A stretch of 9,780 bases of DNA, taken from contig JAILBI010000210.1 of the NCBI GenBank assembly GCA_024681175.1, forward strand, positions 1 through 9,780. Direction: 5' to 3'. The stretch comes from Acholeplasmatales bacterium (GTDB lineage: Bacteria; Bacillota_I; Bacilli_A; Acholeplasmatales; Anaeroplasmataceae). The notes under the pieces are model-generated. The model ran no database searches. It saw nothing but the letters and a program-made list of their open reading frames with translations, and was not told the DNA's origin. The position numbers were made by a program, and so were the translations under genes. The stretch's first letter is position 1. Every line of letters begins with the position of its first letter. Of the stretch, positions 1 through 5,144 are shown in pieces.

Positions 1-1
1 T

Positions 2-76
2 ATTAAAGATTTTAAATTATTTAATCCTATTAGCTTAAATGCTTTATTATTATCGCAATCATTATTAAGAATTTAG
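2..76 (+). pseudogene. Possible upstream part of the dsRBD gene, in a different frame
   Basis: From base 2 the second reading frame is open for 24 codons and ends at TAG 74-76. The translation (IKDFKLFNPISLNALLLSQS and onward) looks like ordinary protein rather than random AT-rich sequence. It stops just where coding character appears in the neighbouring frame, which continues into the dsRNA-binding protein. Either this is the real C-terminus of an upstream gene that overlaps the next one, or it is the upstream part of the same gene separated by an indel near 65-76. I favour the indel, because the downstream frame has no usable start codon here. No family is recognised from these 24 residues. 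Confidence 0.4.
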
Positions 77-636
77 ATTTATATAATAGAATTGGTTTAT
101 TAATAGACGATGATAATAATTATATTAAAAGAGTATCTGATTGGGCTTTGAAAAAGCATGAAATAGATAGTGAATATTATATTTATAATACTAATGAATA
201 TAAATCAAAGGGTGCATTAAATGAAGATAATTCAACATTTGATATCACTGTTGAATTAGTATTACCTGGTATTGATGGTGTATTTTATGCAAAGGAAAGA
301 ACAATCACTCGTGCAAAAATTAAAGTAGCCTTTGCGGCATATAATTATTTAAAGGATAATAATATGCTTGTAACATATAAGGATGAGGTTGGCGAACCAG
401 ATTTAGAAAAGTGTATTAATCAGCTTCAAGAATTAAATGATAAAGGCTATATTGGAAATATTGAATATAAAATTAATCAAAAATATAATTCTAAGGGTGA
501 AGCTATTTGGAAATGTAGATGTGTCCTTGAGGGAGATAGTCAAACATTTACATGTGAAAATATTTCTAAGAAGGTAGCAAAAAGAACAACCGCGTTTGAA
601 ATGCTTAAATATGTATTTTCTTTAGAAGAAAAATAA
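73..636 (+). CDS. Tandem double-stranded-RNA-binding-domain protein, 5' end disrupted or outside the window
   Basis: The frame is open from 34 to TAA 634-636, and coding character is clear from about 73. Two dsRBD-like units are visible. The second (about 403-618) is the clearer: an alpha-1 helix CINQLQEL, a G-x-I turn, the strand segment GEAIWKCRCVLEG, and the RNA-contacting helix SKKVAKRTTAFEML. The first (about 118-355) has helix IKRVSDWALKKHEI, strands STFDITVELVLPG, and a helix TRAKIKVAFAAYNYL with weaker basic residues. The first usable start codon is TTG 148, but it lies inside helix alpha-1 of the first domain and has no good ribosome binding site, so the true protein begins further upstream, probably across a frameshift near 65-76. 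The product would bind structured RNA in the cytoplasm. No catalytic domain is visible; the missing N-terminus could carry one, for example an RNase III-like or helicase domain. The partner and RNA target are unknown. Confidence 0.65.
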   Translation, partial: LDLYNRIGLLIDDDNNYIKRVSDWALKKHEIDSEYYIYNTNEYKSKGALNEDNSTFDITVELVLPGIDGVFYAKERTITRAKIKVAFAAYNYLKDNNMLVTYKDEVGEPDLEKCINQLQELNDKGYIGNIEYKINQKYNSKGEAIWKCRCVLEGDSQTFTCENISKKVAKRTTAFEMLKYVFSLEEK

Positions 637-645
637 AATTAAAAT

Positions 646-690
646 AAGATGTTTGAATACGAATTAATTTGTATAAAACATCTTTTTATT
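646..690 (+). terminator. Intrinsic terminator after the dsRBD gene
   Basis: AAGATGTTT (646-654) pairs with AAACATCTT (676-684). The inside continues as ATACGAATT against AATTTGTAT with one G-U pair, so nearly the whole 39-nt element folds. The 3' arm runs into CTTTTTATTTTATT. It lies 10 nt after the stop and separates this gene from the Sel1 gene. Confidence 0.8.
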
Positions 691-759
691 TTATTGTAAA
701 AAATTAATTAATAATATAAAATTAATATAAGATTAATATATTACAATGAGGTGAGTTAA

Positions 760-1926
760 ATGCCTGAATATAAGGTTAATAAGTGGCGTGGTGTTTATAA
801 AAGAGCCATCGAATTATATAATGAAGAAAAATATCAGGATTCAGCAACATTTTTAGATATGGTTGTTACAAATGATCCTGAAAATTTTAATGCTTGTTAT
901 TATTTTGGTACATTATTATATAGTGGTAAAGGTGTATCTAAAAATGTTAAAAGAGCATTTGAAATGTTTATGGTTGCAGCCCAAAATAAAGTAACTGAAG
1001 CTCAATATCGTGTTGGTATGTGTTATCTTGAAGGTATTGGTATTAACCAAGATTCAACTCAAGCTGTTGCATGGTTTAGTGAAGCTGCAAAATATGCACA
1101 TCCTTTATCACAATATTATTTAGGCTTAGCATATATGAAAGGTGAAGGTATCAACAAAGATATTCCAAAGGCTGCACAATGGCTTGTACATGCTGCAAAG
1201 GAAGGCGTTGTTGATGCTCAAAGAGAAGCAGCTAAATGTTATGAAGAATTAGGAAAGAAAAAAGGTGCAGCAGTATTATATCTTGCTGCAGCAGAGAATA
1301 ATGATCCATATAGCCAAAAGAAAATTGCTGATTGTTATGAAAAAGGAGATGGAGCTTTACAATCAAGTGAGCTTGCACTACATTATTACGAGCTTGCTGC
1401 AGAAAATGGTAATGATGAAGCACAGGTTACTCTTGGTAATAAATATTCATCAGGCCAAGGTGTTCCTCAAGATATGAAGAAGGCTTTAGCATTATATAAC
1501 CAAGCTGCAAAGGCTGGTAATGGTGAAGCTCAAAATAGATTAGCTGAATGCTACCATTTAGGTGATGGTATTATCAAGGACGATGTTCTTGCTGTTGAAT
1601 GGTGGACAAAGGCAGCTAATGCTGGTAATACAACTGCAATGATTCACTTAGCTGAAAATTTAACTGAACCTAATAATAACCAGGTTAAGCCAGATTTAGT
1701 TACTGCTAAATATTGGTGGACAAAGGCTGCAGAAAGTGGCGATGCTTATGCAATGTATCGTTTAGGCGATTGTTATGAAAAGGGTCTTGGTGTATCAAAT
1801 ATCAGCTTAGAAGATGCATTTAAGTGGTATAGATTAGGTGCACAAAATGGTGATCAAGATGCTATTGATGCATCTCAAAGATTTACTAAATCATTAACAG
1901 GTAAGGTTAAACTTAAAAAGATGTAA
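760..1926 (+). CDS. Sel1-like (TPR-related) repeat protein
   Basis: This 388-residue protein is built almost entirely of Sel1-like repeats, the 36-residue alpha/alpha relatives of TPRs that act as protein-interaction scaffolds. An N-terminal TPR-like helix pair (about 10-50) is followed by about nine units starting near residues 45, 81, 117, 153, 182, 218, 254, 290 and 330. Each carries the A-x-x-x-LG-x-x-Y-x-x-G-x-G...D...A-x-x-W-x-x-x-A-A-x-x-G pattern. The unit at 153-181 is shortened and the one at 290-329 carries a 4-residue insertion (near NNN). There is no signal peptide, membrane segment or enzymatic domain, so it is probably cytoplasmic; the short C-terminal tail is basic (KVKLKKM). 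The ATG has a good GAGGTGAG ribosome binding site (748-755). A weak promoter may be TTGTAA (694-699) with TATAAA (715-720), but the 15-bp spacing is short. It stands alone between two terminators, so context gives no function. Confidence 0.88.
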   Translation: MPEYKVNKWRGVYKRAIELYNEEKYQDSATFLDMVVTNDPENFNACYYFGTLLYSGKGVSKNVKRAFEMFMVAAQNKVTEAQYRVGMCYLEGIGINQDSTQAVAWFSEAAKYAHPLSQYYLGLAYMKGEGINKDIPKAAQWLVHAAKEGVVDAQREAAKCYEELGKKKGAAVLYLAAAENNDPYSQKKIADCYEKGDGALQSSELALHYYELAAENGNDEAQVTLGNKYSSGQGVPQDMKKALALYNQAAKAGNGEAQNRLAECYHLGDGIIKDDVLAVEWWTKAANAGNTTAMIHLAENLTEPNNNQVKPDLVTAKYWWTKAAESGDAYAMYRLGDCYEKGLGVSNISLEDAFKWYRLGAQNGDQDAIDASQRFTKSLTGKVKLKKM

Positions 1927-1931
1927 TATTT

Positions 1932-1958
1932 AGGGCACGAAGGTGCCCTTTATTTTTT
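1932..1958 (+). terminator. Intrinsic terminator after the Sel1 gene
   Basis: AGGGCAC (1932-1938), loop GAAG and GTGCCCT (1943-1949) form a 7-bp GC-rich stem followed by TTATTTTTTAT. It begins 5 nt after the stop codon and insulates the ribosomal operon promoter from upstream transcription. Confidence 0.9.
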
Positions 1959-1967
1959 ATATTAATT

Positions 1968-2043
1968 TATTAAATATAAATAATATTTAAATTATTTTAA
2001 ATAATAATTGACTTGTAAAGGTGTATTTGATATAATCCTTTTG
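1968..2043 (+). promoter_or_regulatory. Sigma-A-type promoter of the rplK operon with AT-rich upstream region
   Basis: The -35 box TTGACT (2008-2013) and -10 box TATAAT (2031-2036) are 17 bp apart, and a TGA immediately before the -10 gives an extended -10 element. About 40 bp of pure A/T (1968-2007) precede the -35 and resemble an UP element. Transcription should start near 2042-2044, giving a leader of about 80 nt before rplK. Near-consensus boxes plus an UP-like tract are what a heavily expressed ribosomal operon would be expected to have. Confidence 0.87.
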
Positions 2044-2046
2044 CAC

Positions 2047-2101
2047 GTGTATTTTTTATACACAGTGGGAGGACTTTTTTAGAAGGTCTGTTTAACCACA
2101 T
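2047..2101 (+). promoter_or_regulatory. L1-binding-site mimic in the rplK leader (site 1)
   Basis: GTGGGAGG (2065-2072) and ACCACAT (2095-2101) frame a stem-loop resembling the L1 site of 23S rRNA, which carries the same GUGGGAGG...ACCAC signature. The outer stem is GTGG/CCAC (2065-2068/2096-2099) and the inner stem is GACTTT/AAGGTC (2072-2077/2083-2088, one G-U). The unpaired purines GAG lie opposite TGTTTAA. A 6-bp hairpin, GTGTAT-TTTTT-ATACAC (2047-2063), sits immediately 5'. The rplK ribosome binding site starts 10 nt after the motif. In bacteria L1 represses translation of the L11-L1 message by binding such a site; that function is inferred here. Confidence 0.75.
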
Positions 2102-2124
2102 CATTGAAAGAAGGAGGAAACTAT

Positions 2125-2550
2125 ATGGCTAAGAAAGTAGTTAAAGTTGTAAAACTACAAATCGCAGCTGGTAAAGCCAATCCAGCACCACCAGTTGGAC
2201 CAGCACTTGGACAAGCAGGTGTAAACATTCCAGGATTTTGTTCTCAATTCAATGAGCAAACTAAGGATAAGATGGGTTACACATTACCGGTTGTCATTTC
2301 AGTATATGAAGACCGTTCATTCACATTTGTAGTACATACTCCACCTGCTGCAGATTTGTTATTAAAAGCCGCTGGTATTCAAAAGGGTTCTGAAAATCCT
2401 AAGACTCACAAAGTAGGCAAAGTAACATGGGCTCAGCTTAGAGAGATTGCAACAATGAAGATGCCTGACTTAAACGCTAATGACGTTGAAGCTGGTGCAA
2501 GAATTATTGCTGGAACTGCTAAGAACATGGGTATCGAAGTAGTAGACTAG
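2125..2550 (+). CDS. rplK: 50S ribosomal protein L11
   Basis: This 141-residue protein has the full L11 length. The N-terminal domain carries the conserved [20 protein letters not shown] segment (about 22-39). The C-terminal RNA-binding domain, which contacts the GTPase-associated region of 23S rRNA, ends with the L11 signature [15 protein letters not shown] (about 124-138). L11 anchors the stalk base with L10. The start is ATG 2125, preceded by AAGGAGG (2111-2117) at 7-nt spacing. An in-frame TTG at 2104 lies upstream of that ribosome binding site and would add seven residues not found in the family. It is the first gene of the stalk operon. Confidence 0.98.
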   Translation: MAKKVVKVVKLQIAAGKANPAPPVGPALGQAGVNIPGFCSQFNEQTKDKMGYTLPVVISVYEDRSFTFVVHTPPAADLLLKAAGIQKGSENPKTHKVGKVTWAQLREIATMKMPDLNANDVEAGARIIAGTAKNMGIEVVD

Positions 2551-2605
2551 AGGTTGTTGTTAAACAGCCTAAAAACTGTGGGAGGCAATCCCTATATGAC
2601 CACAT
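2551..2605 (+). promoter_or_regulatory. L1-binding-site mimic between rplK and rplA (site 2)
   Basis: The GTGGGAGG...ACCACAT signature of the rplK leader recurs here: CTGTGGGAGG (2576-2585) and ATGACCACAT (2596-2605). The outer stem is TGTGG/CCACA (2577-2581/2600-2604), one pair longer than in site 1. The inner stem is short, AGG/CCT (2583-2585/2591-2593). As in site 1, a hairpin lies just 5': AGGTTGTT-gtta-AACAGCCT (2551-2570, one G-U). The motif ends 3 nt before the rplA ribosome binding site (2609-2614), so bound L1 could directly block initiation on its own gene. That function is inferred from the match to site 1 and to the 23S signature. Confidence 0.72.
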
Positions 2606-2619
2606 TTTAGGAGGAAATT

Positions 2620-3315
2620 ATGAAGAGAGGAAAGAAATATACCGAAGCAGCAAAGCTTGTTGAAAGAAATAAAGCATACGACGCTTTAGAAGCATTAGAA
2701 TTAGCTTGCAAAACTTCAGTTACTAAGTTCGATGGCGCAGTTGATGTAGCAATCAGATTAAACATCGATCCTAGAAAAGCTGAACAAAATATTCGTGGCG
2801 CTATCGTATTACCTAATGGTATCGGTAAAGATGTTAAAGTCTTAGCATTATGCCGTGGCGCTAAGCAAGAAGAAGCTAAAGCAGCTGGTGCTGATTATGT
2901 TGGCGAAGCTGATATGATCACTAAGATTTCACAAGGCTGGTTCGATTTTGACGTTATCATTGCAACACCAGATATGATGGGTCAACTTGGTAAACTTGGA
3001 CGTGTACTTGGTCCAAAAGGTTTAATGCCAAACCCTAAGACTGGAACAGTTACAATGGACATCGCAAAAGCAGTTAAGGAAAGTAAAGCAGGTAAGGTTG
3101 AATATCGTCCTGATAAGGTTGGTAACATCCAAGCTACAATCGGAAAGGTATCATTCGGAGCTAAGAAGCTTGGCGAAAACTTAAAAGCTTTCTACGGTGT
3201 TATTTTGAAGGCTCGTCCTTCAACAATCAAAGGTTCTTATGTTATGAACGTTTCAGTTTCATCAACAATGGGCCCTGGTGTAAAAGTTTCTGCCGATACA
3301 ATCGACAATCTTTAA
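2620..3315 (+). CDS. rplA: 50S ribosomal protein L1
   Basis: This 231-residue protein is of normal bacterial L1 length. L1 forms the mobile L1 stalk on 23S rRNA, acts in release of E-site tRNA, and is the classic autogenous repressor of the L11-L1 message. Clear family segments are [20 protein letters not shown] (about 37-56), [20 protein letters not shown] followed by [11 protein letters not shown] (about 113-143), and the C-terminal [20 protein letters not shown] (about 203-222), which contains the T-x-GPG RNA-contact motif. The start is ATG 2620, 5 nt after AGGAGG (2609-2614). The 69-nt gap from rplK holds L1 site 2 and no terminator, so the two genes are co-transcribed. Confidence 0.98.
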   Translation: MKRGKKYTEAAKLVERNKAYDALEALELACKTSVTKFDGAVDVAIRLNIDPRKAEQNIRGAIVLPNGIGKDVKVLALCRGAKQEEAKAAGADYVGEADMITKISQGWFDFDVIIATPDMMGQLGKLGRVLGPKGLMPNPKTGTVTMDIAKAVKESKAGKVEYRPDKVGNIQATIGKVSFGAKKLGENLKAFYGVILKARPSTIKGSYVMNVSVSSTMGPGVKVSADTIDNL

Positions 3316-3333
3316 TACCTTAAACTAATTTAA

Positions 3334-3388
3334 AACTTGCAGTCTTAAGACAGCAGGCGGGATATAATCCCTTAATTACCTGCCGAGG
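3334..3388 (+). ncRNA. Ribosomal protein L10 leader (L10-L12 complex binding element)
   Basis: This structured leader lies in the 147-nt gap before rplJ. The GTCTTAAGAC palindrome (3342-3351) is flanked by TGC/GCA. A long hairpin follows, with outer stem GCAGG/CCTGC (3353-3357/3379-3383) and inner stem GGGAT/ATCCC (3359-3363/3367-3371), then the GCCGAGG segment (3382-3388) typical of L10 leaders. In this family the L10-L12 complex binds the RNA and lowers expression of rplJ-rplL. Here its 3' strand can also pair with the downstream terminator, which makes it the sensor of an attenuator. Confidence 0.8.
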
Positions 3389-3438
3389 ATTCGAAAAGAA
3401 AAATCTTCTTTTTACCTTGGTAGGAAAGAAGATTTTTT
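3379..3438 (+). terminator. Transcription attenuator before rplJ (terminator plus alternative antiterminator)
   Basis: AAAAATCTTCTTT (3399-3411) pairs with AAAGAAGATTTTT (3425-3437), a 13-bp stem ending in a run of six T (3433-3438), so it is an intrinsic terminator. The top of the hairpin, CCTTGGTAGG (3415-3424), can instead form ten consecutive pairs (two G-U) with CCTGCCGAGG (3379-3388) of the L10 leader. That pairing opens both the terminator and the leader's outer stem. L10-L12 binding would stabilise the leader stem, free the terminator and stop transcription before rplJ. The mechanism is inferred from pairing and agrees with the attenuation known for rplJL in Bacillus. Confidence 0.82.
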
Positions 3439-3462
3439 ATTTATATTTACGGAGGTGAAAAT

Positions 3463-3975
3463 ATGAAGGAAACTCTTGAACAAAAGAAACAAGAAGTTGT
3501 TTCTACAGTTGATCTTATGAAGAATTCTAAATCTTTCGTTGTATTCCAATATGGTGGAATTTCAGTTAAAGATTTCCAAGATCTTCGTAAAGAAATGCGT
3601 AAGAACGGTGGTTCAATCAGCGTTATTAGAAACAACATTTCATCACGTGCTGCAGATGAAGCAGGATATGTTGATGTTAAAGATGCCTTTAAGGGTCAGG
3701 TTGCAGTTGCATTCGCTAAGGATGATATGATTGCTCCAGCTAAAGTAATTTTCAAAGCTGCAGAACCTAAAGATTCTAAAATTAAACCTATTAAAGGTGT
3801 TGTTGATGGTGAAGTATATTCTTATGATCAATTAAAGACACTTGCTACATTACCATCATACGAAACTTTGCTTACTCAGCTTGCCGCTGGTATGCTTGGT
3901 ACATTATCTCAACTTGCAATTGGTTTAAATATGCTTGTTGAAAAGGATGCGGAAAATAAACCCGCTGAAGCCTAA
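3463..3975 (+). CDS. rplJ: 50S ribosomal protein L10
   Basis: This 170-residue protein is of usual L10 length. The N-terminal 23S rRNA-binding domain contains the family pattern SFVVFQYGGISVKDFQDLRK (about 24-43), followed by RNNISSRAADEAG. The segment LATLPSYETLLTQLAAGM (about 127-144) is the conserved LAxLPSxExL element that precedes the long C-terminal helix, on which L7/L12 dimers dock. L10 is the stalk base and, in complex with L12, the regulator of its own operon. The start is ATG 3463 after GGAGGTGA (3451-3458), only 25 nt after the attenuator's T-run. rplL follows after 42 nt with no terminator. Confidence 0.98.
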   Translation: MKETLEQKKQEVVSTVDLMKNSKSFVVFQYGGISVKDFQDLRKEMRKNGGSISVIRNNISSRAADEAGYVDVKDAFKGQVAVAFAKDDMIAPAKVIFKAAEPKDSKIKPIKGVVDGEVYSYDQLKTLATLPSYETLLTQLAAGMLGTLSQLAIGLNMLVEKDAENKPAEA

Positions 3976-4017
3976 TTAATTAATAAATTATAGAGAAAAT
4001 TGGAGGATATAAATATT

Positions 4018-4395
4018 ATGGCTAAAATTACTAAAGATGAATTTATCAGTGCATTAAAAGAAATGACTATCCTTGAAGTTAAGGAACTTGTTGACGCAAT
4101 GAAGGAAGAATTCGGCATCGACCCAACTGCAGTTGCTGCTGCTCCTGCTGCTGGTGCTGCTGGCGCTGCTGCTGCAGAAGAAAAGACAGAATTCGATGTA
4201 ATTCTTGCTGATGCTGGTGCTCAAAAGCTTCAAGTTATTAAAGCAGTTAAGACTGCTACAGGCTTAGGTCTTAAGGAAGCTAAGGATCTTGTTGACGGTG
4301 CTCCAAAGCCAGTTAAAGAAAAGATCTCTAAGGCTGATGCTGAAGCATTAAAGGCTGAACTTGAAAAAGCCGGCGCTAAAGTTGAAATTAAGTAA
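4018..4395 (+). CDS. rplL: 50S ribosomal protein L7/L12
   Basis: This 125-residue stalk protein is present in several dimers per ribosome and recruits and stimulates translational GTPases. The N-terminal dimerisation and L10-binding domain is about residues 1-32. The Ala/Gly-rich hinge is 39-53 and is entirely A, P and G. The C-terminal factor-binding domain (about 57-125) includes [20 protein letters not shown] (70-89) with the conserved lysines and glycines, followed by [11 protein letters not shown]. The start is ATG 4018. An in-frame TTG at 4000 overlaps the GGAGG ribosome binding site (4002-4006) and would add six non-family residues. The GGAGG-to-ATG spacing of 11 nt is slightly long. 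A terminator follows 18 nt after the stop. Confidence 0.98.
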   Translation: MAKITKDEFISALKEMTILEVKELVDAMKEEFGIDPTAVAAAPAAGAAGAAAAEEKTEFDVILADAGAQKLQVIKAVKTATGLGLKEAKDLVDGAPKPVKEKISKADAEALKAELEKAGAKVEIK

Positions 4396-4411
4396 TCAAC
4401 GCATAGAATTT

Positions 4412-4439
4412 AAAAAAAGCCACTTCGGTGGCTTTTTAT
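4412..4439 (+). terminator. Intrinsic terminator of the rplKAJL operon
   Basis: AAAAAGCCAC (4414-4423), the tetraloop TTCG, and GTGGCTTTTT (4428-4437) form a 10-bp stem. The C(UUCG)G loop is unusually stable and is followed by a T-run. It is the strongest terminator in the window and implies that rsmC is expressed mainly from another promoter. Confidence 0.95.
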
Positions 4440-4476
4440 TTTATATTTTTTAATACTAAATTAATTATAATTAATG

Positions 4477-4482
4477 TATAAT
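4477..4482 (+). promoter_or_regulatory. Possible -10 box for rsmC
   Basis: A perfect TATAAT lies 26 nt before the rsmC start, downstream of the operon terminator, where a promoter is needed. No convincing -35 box is seen 15-19 bp upstream, and the surroundings are AT-rich enough to produce such hexamers by chance. Confidence 0.38.
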
Positions 4483-4508
4483 ATTTATTGTATAAAGAAG
4501 AGGTTATC

Positions 4509-5117
4509 ATGTCACATTATTATTCTGAAAAACAAGATGATATAGAATCTAATCCACAAGAATTTATTTTTAAATTTAAAAATCAATCATTTAAATTTCA
4601 TACAGATAATGGTGTATTTTCTAAAGAATATGTAGATTATGGCTCATATGCAATGCTAAATGCTTTTGTTCCAAATAATATTGATTTACCAATATTAGAT
4701 ATGGGCTCTGGCTATGGACCAATAGGTATCATTGTTTCAAAGCTTCATAATAAGGAAGTACATATGTGTGAAATTAATGAAAGAGCTTATAATTTATCTT
4801 TAAAAAATATTAAAGAAAATGATGCTAATTGTATCGCATATCATTCTAATTTATATGAAAAATTGCCCGATAATTTAATTTTCTCATCAATTATTACAAA
4901 TCCACCGATAAGAGCCGGAAAAGATGTTATTTTCAGCATTTATGAAGGTGCGTATACACATTTAGCTATAGGTGGTGAACTTTGGGTTGTTATCCAGAAG
5001 AAGCAGGGTGCTCCATCAACTAAAGCTAAATTAGAAGAAATATTTAATAATTGTGAAATAATGAAAAGAGATAAAGGATATTATATATTGAAATCAATTA
5101 AAAAAGATATGAAGTAA
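4509..5117 (+). CDS. rsmC: RsmC-type (YbxB) class I SAM-dependent rRNA methyltransferase
   Basis: This 202-residue protein matches the short Bacillota YbxB form of RsmC, which methylates a guanine N2 in 16S rRNA (G1207 in E. coli). It lacks the extra N-terminal domain of the E. coli enzyme. Visible motifs are the family N-terminus MSHYYSEK, the SAM-binding loop LDMGSGYGPIG (63-73), the acidic residue E88 at the end of the second strand (CEIN), the catalytic NPPIRAGK (131-138), and QKKQGAPS (163-170). The start is ATG 4509 after GAAGAGG (4497-4503); a TTG at 4488 lies before the ribosome binding site and is unlikely. In B. subtilis ybxB sits between rplL and rpoB. Here the rplL side is kept but rpoB is absent. 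The last codons form one arm of the shared downstream terminator. The exact modified base is inferred from the family. Confidence 0.92.
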   Translation: MSHYYSEKQDDIESNPQEFIFKFKNQSFKFHTDNGVFSKEYVDYGSYAMLNAFVPNNIDLPILDMGSGYGPIGIIVSKLHNKEVHMCEINERAYNLSLKNIKENDANCIAYHSNLYEKLPDNLIFSSIITNPPIRAGKDVIFSIYEGAYTHLAIGGELWVVIQKKQGAPSTKAKLEEIFNNCEIMKRDKGYYILKSIKKDMK

Positions 5118-5141
5118 TTTTTTAATGCTTCATATCTTTTT
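5101..5141. terminator. Bidirectional terminator between rsmC and the yfhO-like gene
   Basis: AAAAAGATATGAAG (5101-5114) pairs perfectly with CTTCATATCTTTTT (5128-5141), a 14-bp stem with a 13-nt loop. Both strands end in CTTTTT, so it can terminate both convergent transcripts. The left arm lies inside the rsmC coding region, and the rsmC stop codon (5115-5117) begins the loop. Confidence 0.87.
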
Positions 5142-5144
5142 CAT

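Noticed and set aside
1232..1477. Small open frames on both strands inside the Sel1 gene
   Set aside because: They are low-complexity shadows of the repeat coding sequence with no ribosome binding site.
2104..2124. An upstream in-frame TTG start for rplK, and likewise TTG at 4000 for rplL and 4488 for rsmC
   Set aside because: Each TTG lies at or before the clear ribosome binding site, and the ATG after that site gives the normal family N-terminus.
2551..2570. Hairpin after rplK as a terminator
   Set aside because: The stem is followed by AAAAAC and not by a T-run. It leads directly into the L1 motif, so it is treated as part of the regulatory leader.
3337..3368. A promoter inside the L10 leader (TTGCAG with TATAAT at 3363-3368)
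   Set aside because: The spacing is about 20 bp and both hexamers fall inside conserved leader hairpins, so RNA structure explains them better.
3447..3831. Small open frames overlapping rplJ on either strand
   Set aside because: They lie wholly or mostly within rplJ, lack family similarity and have no start signals.
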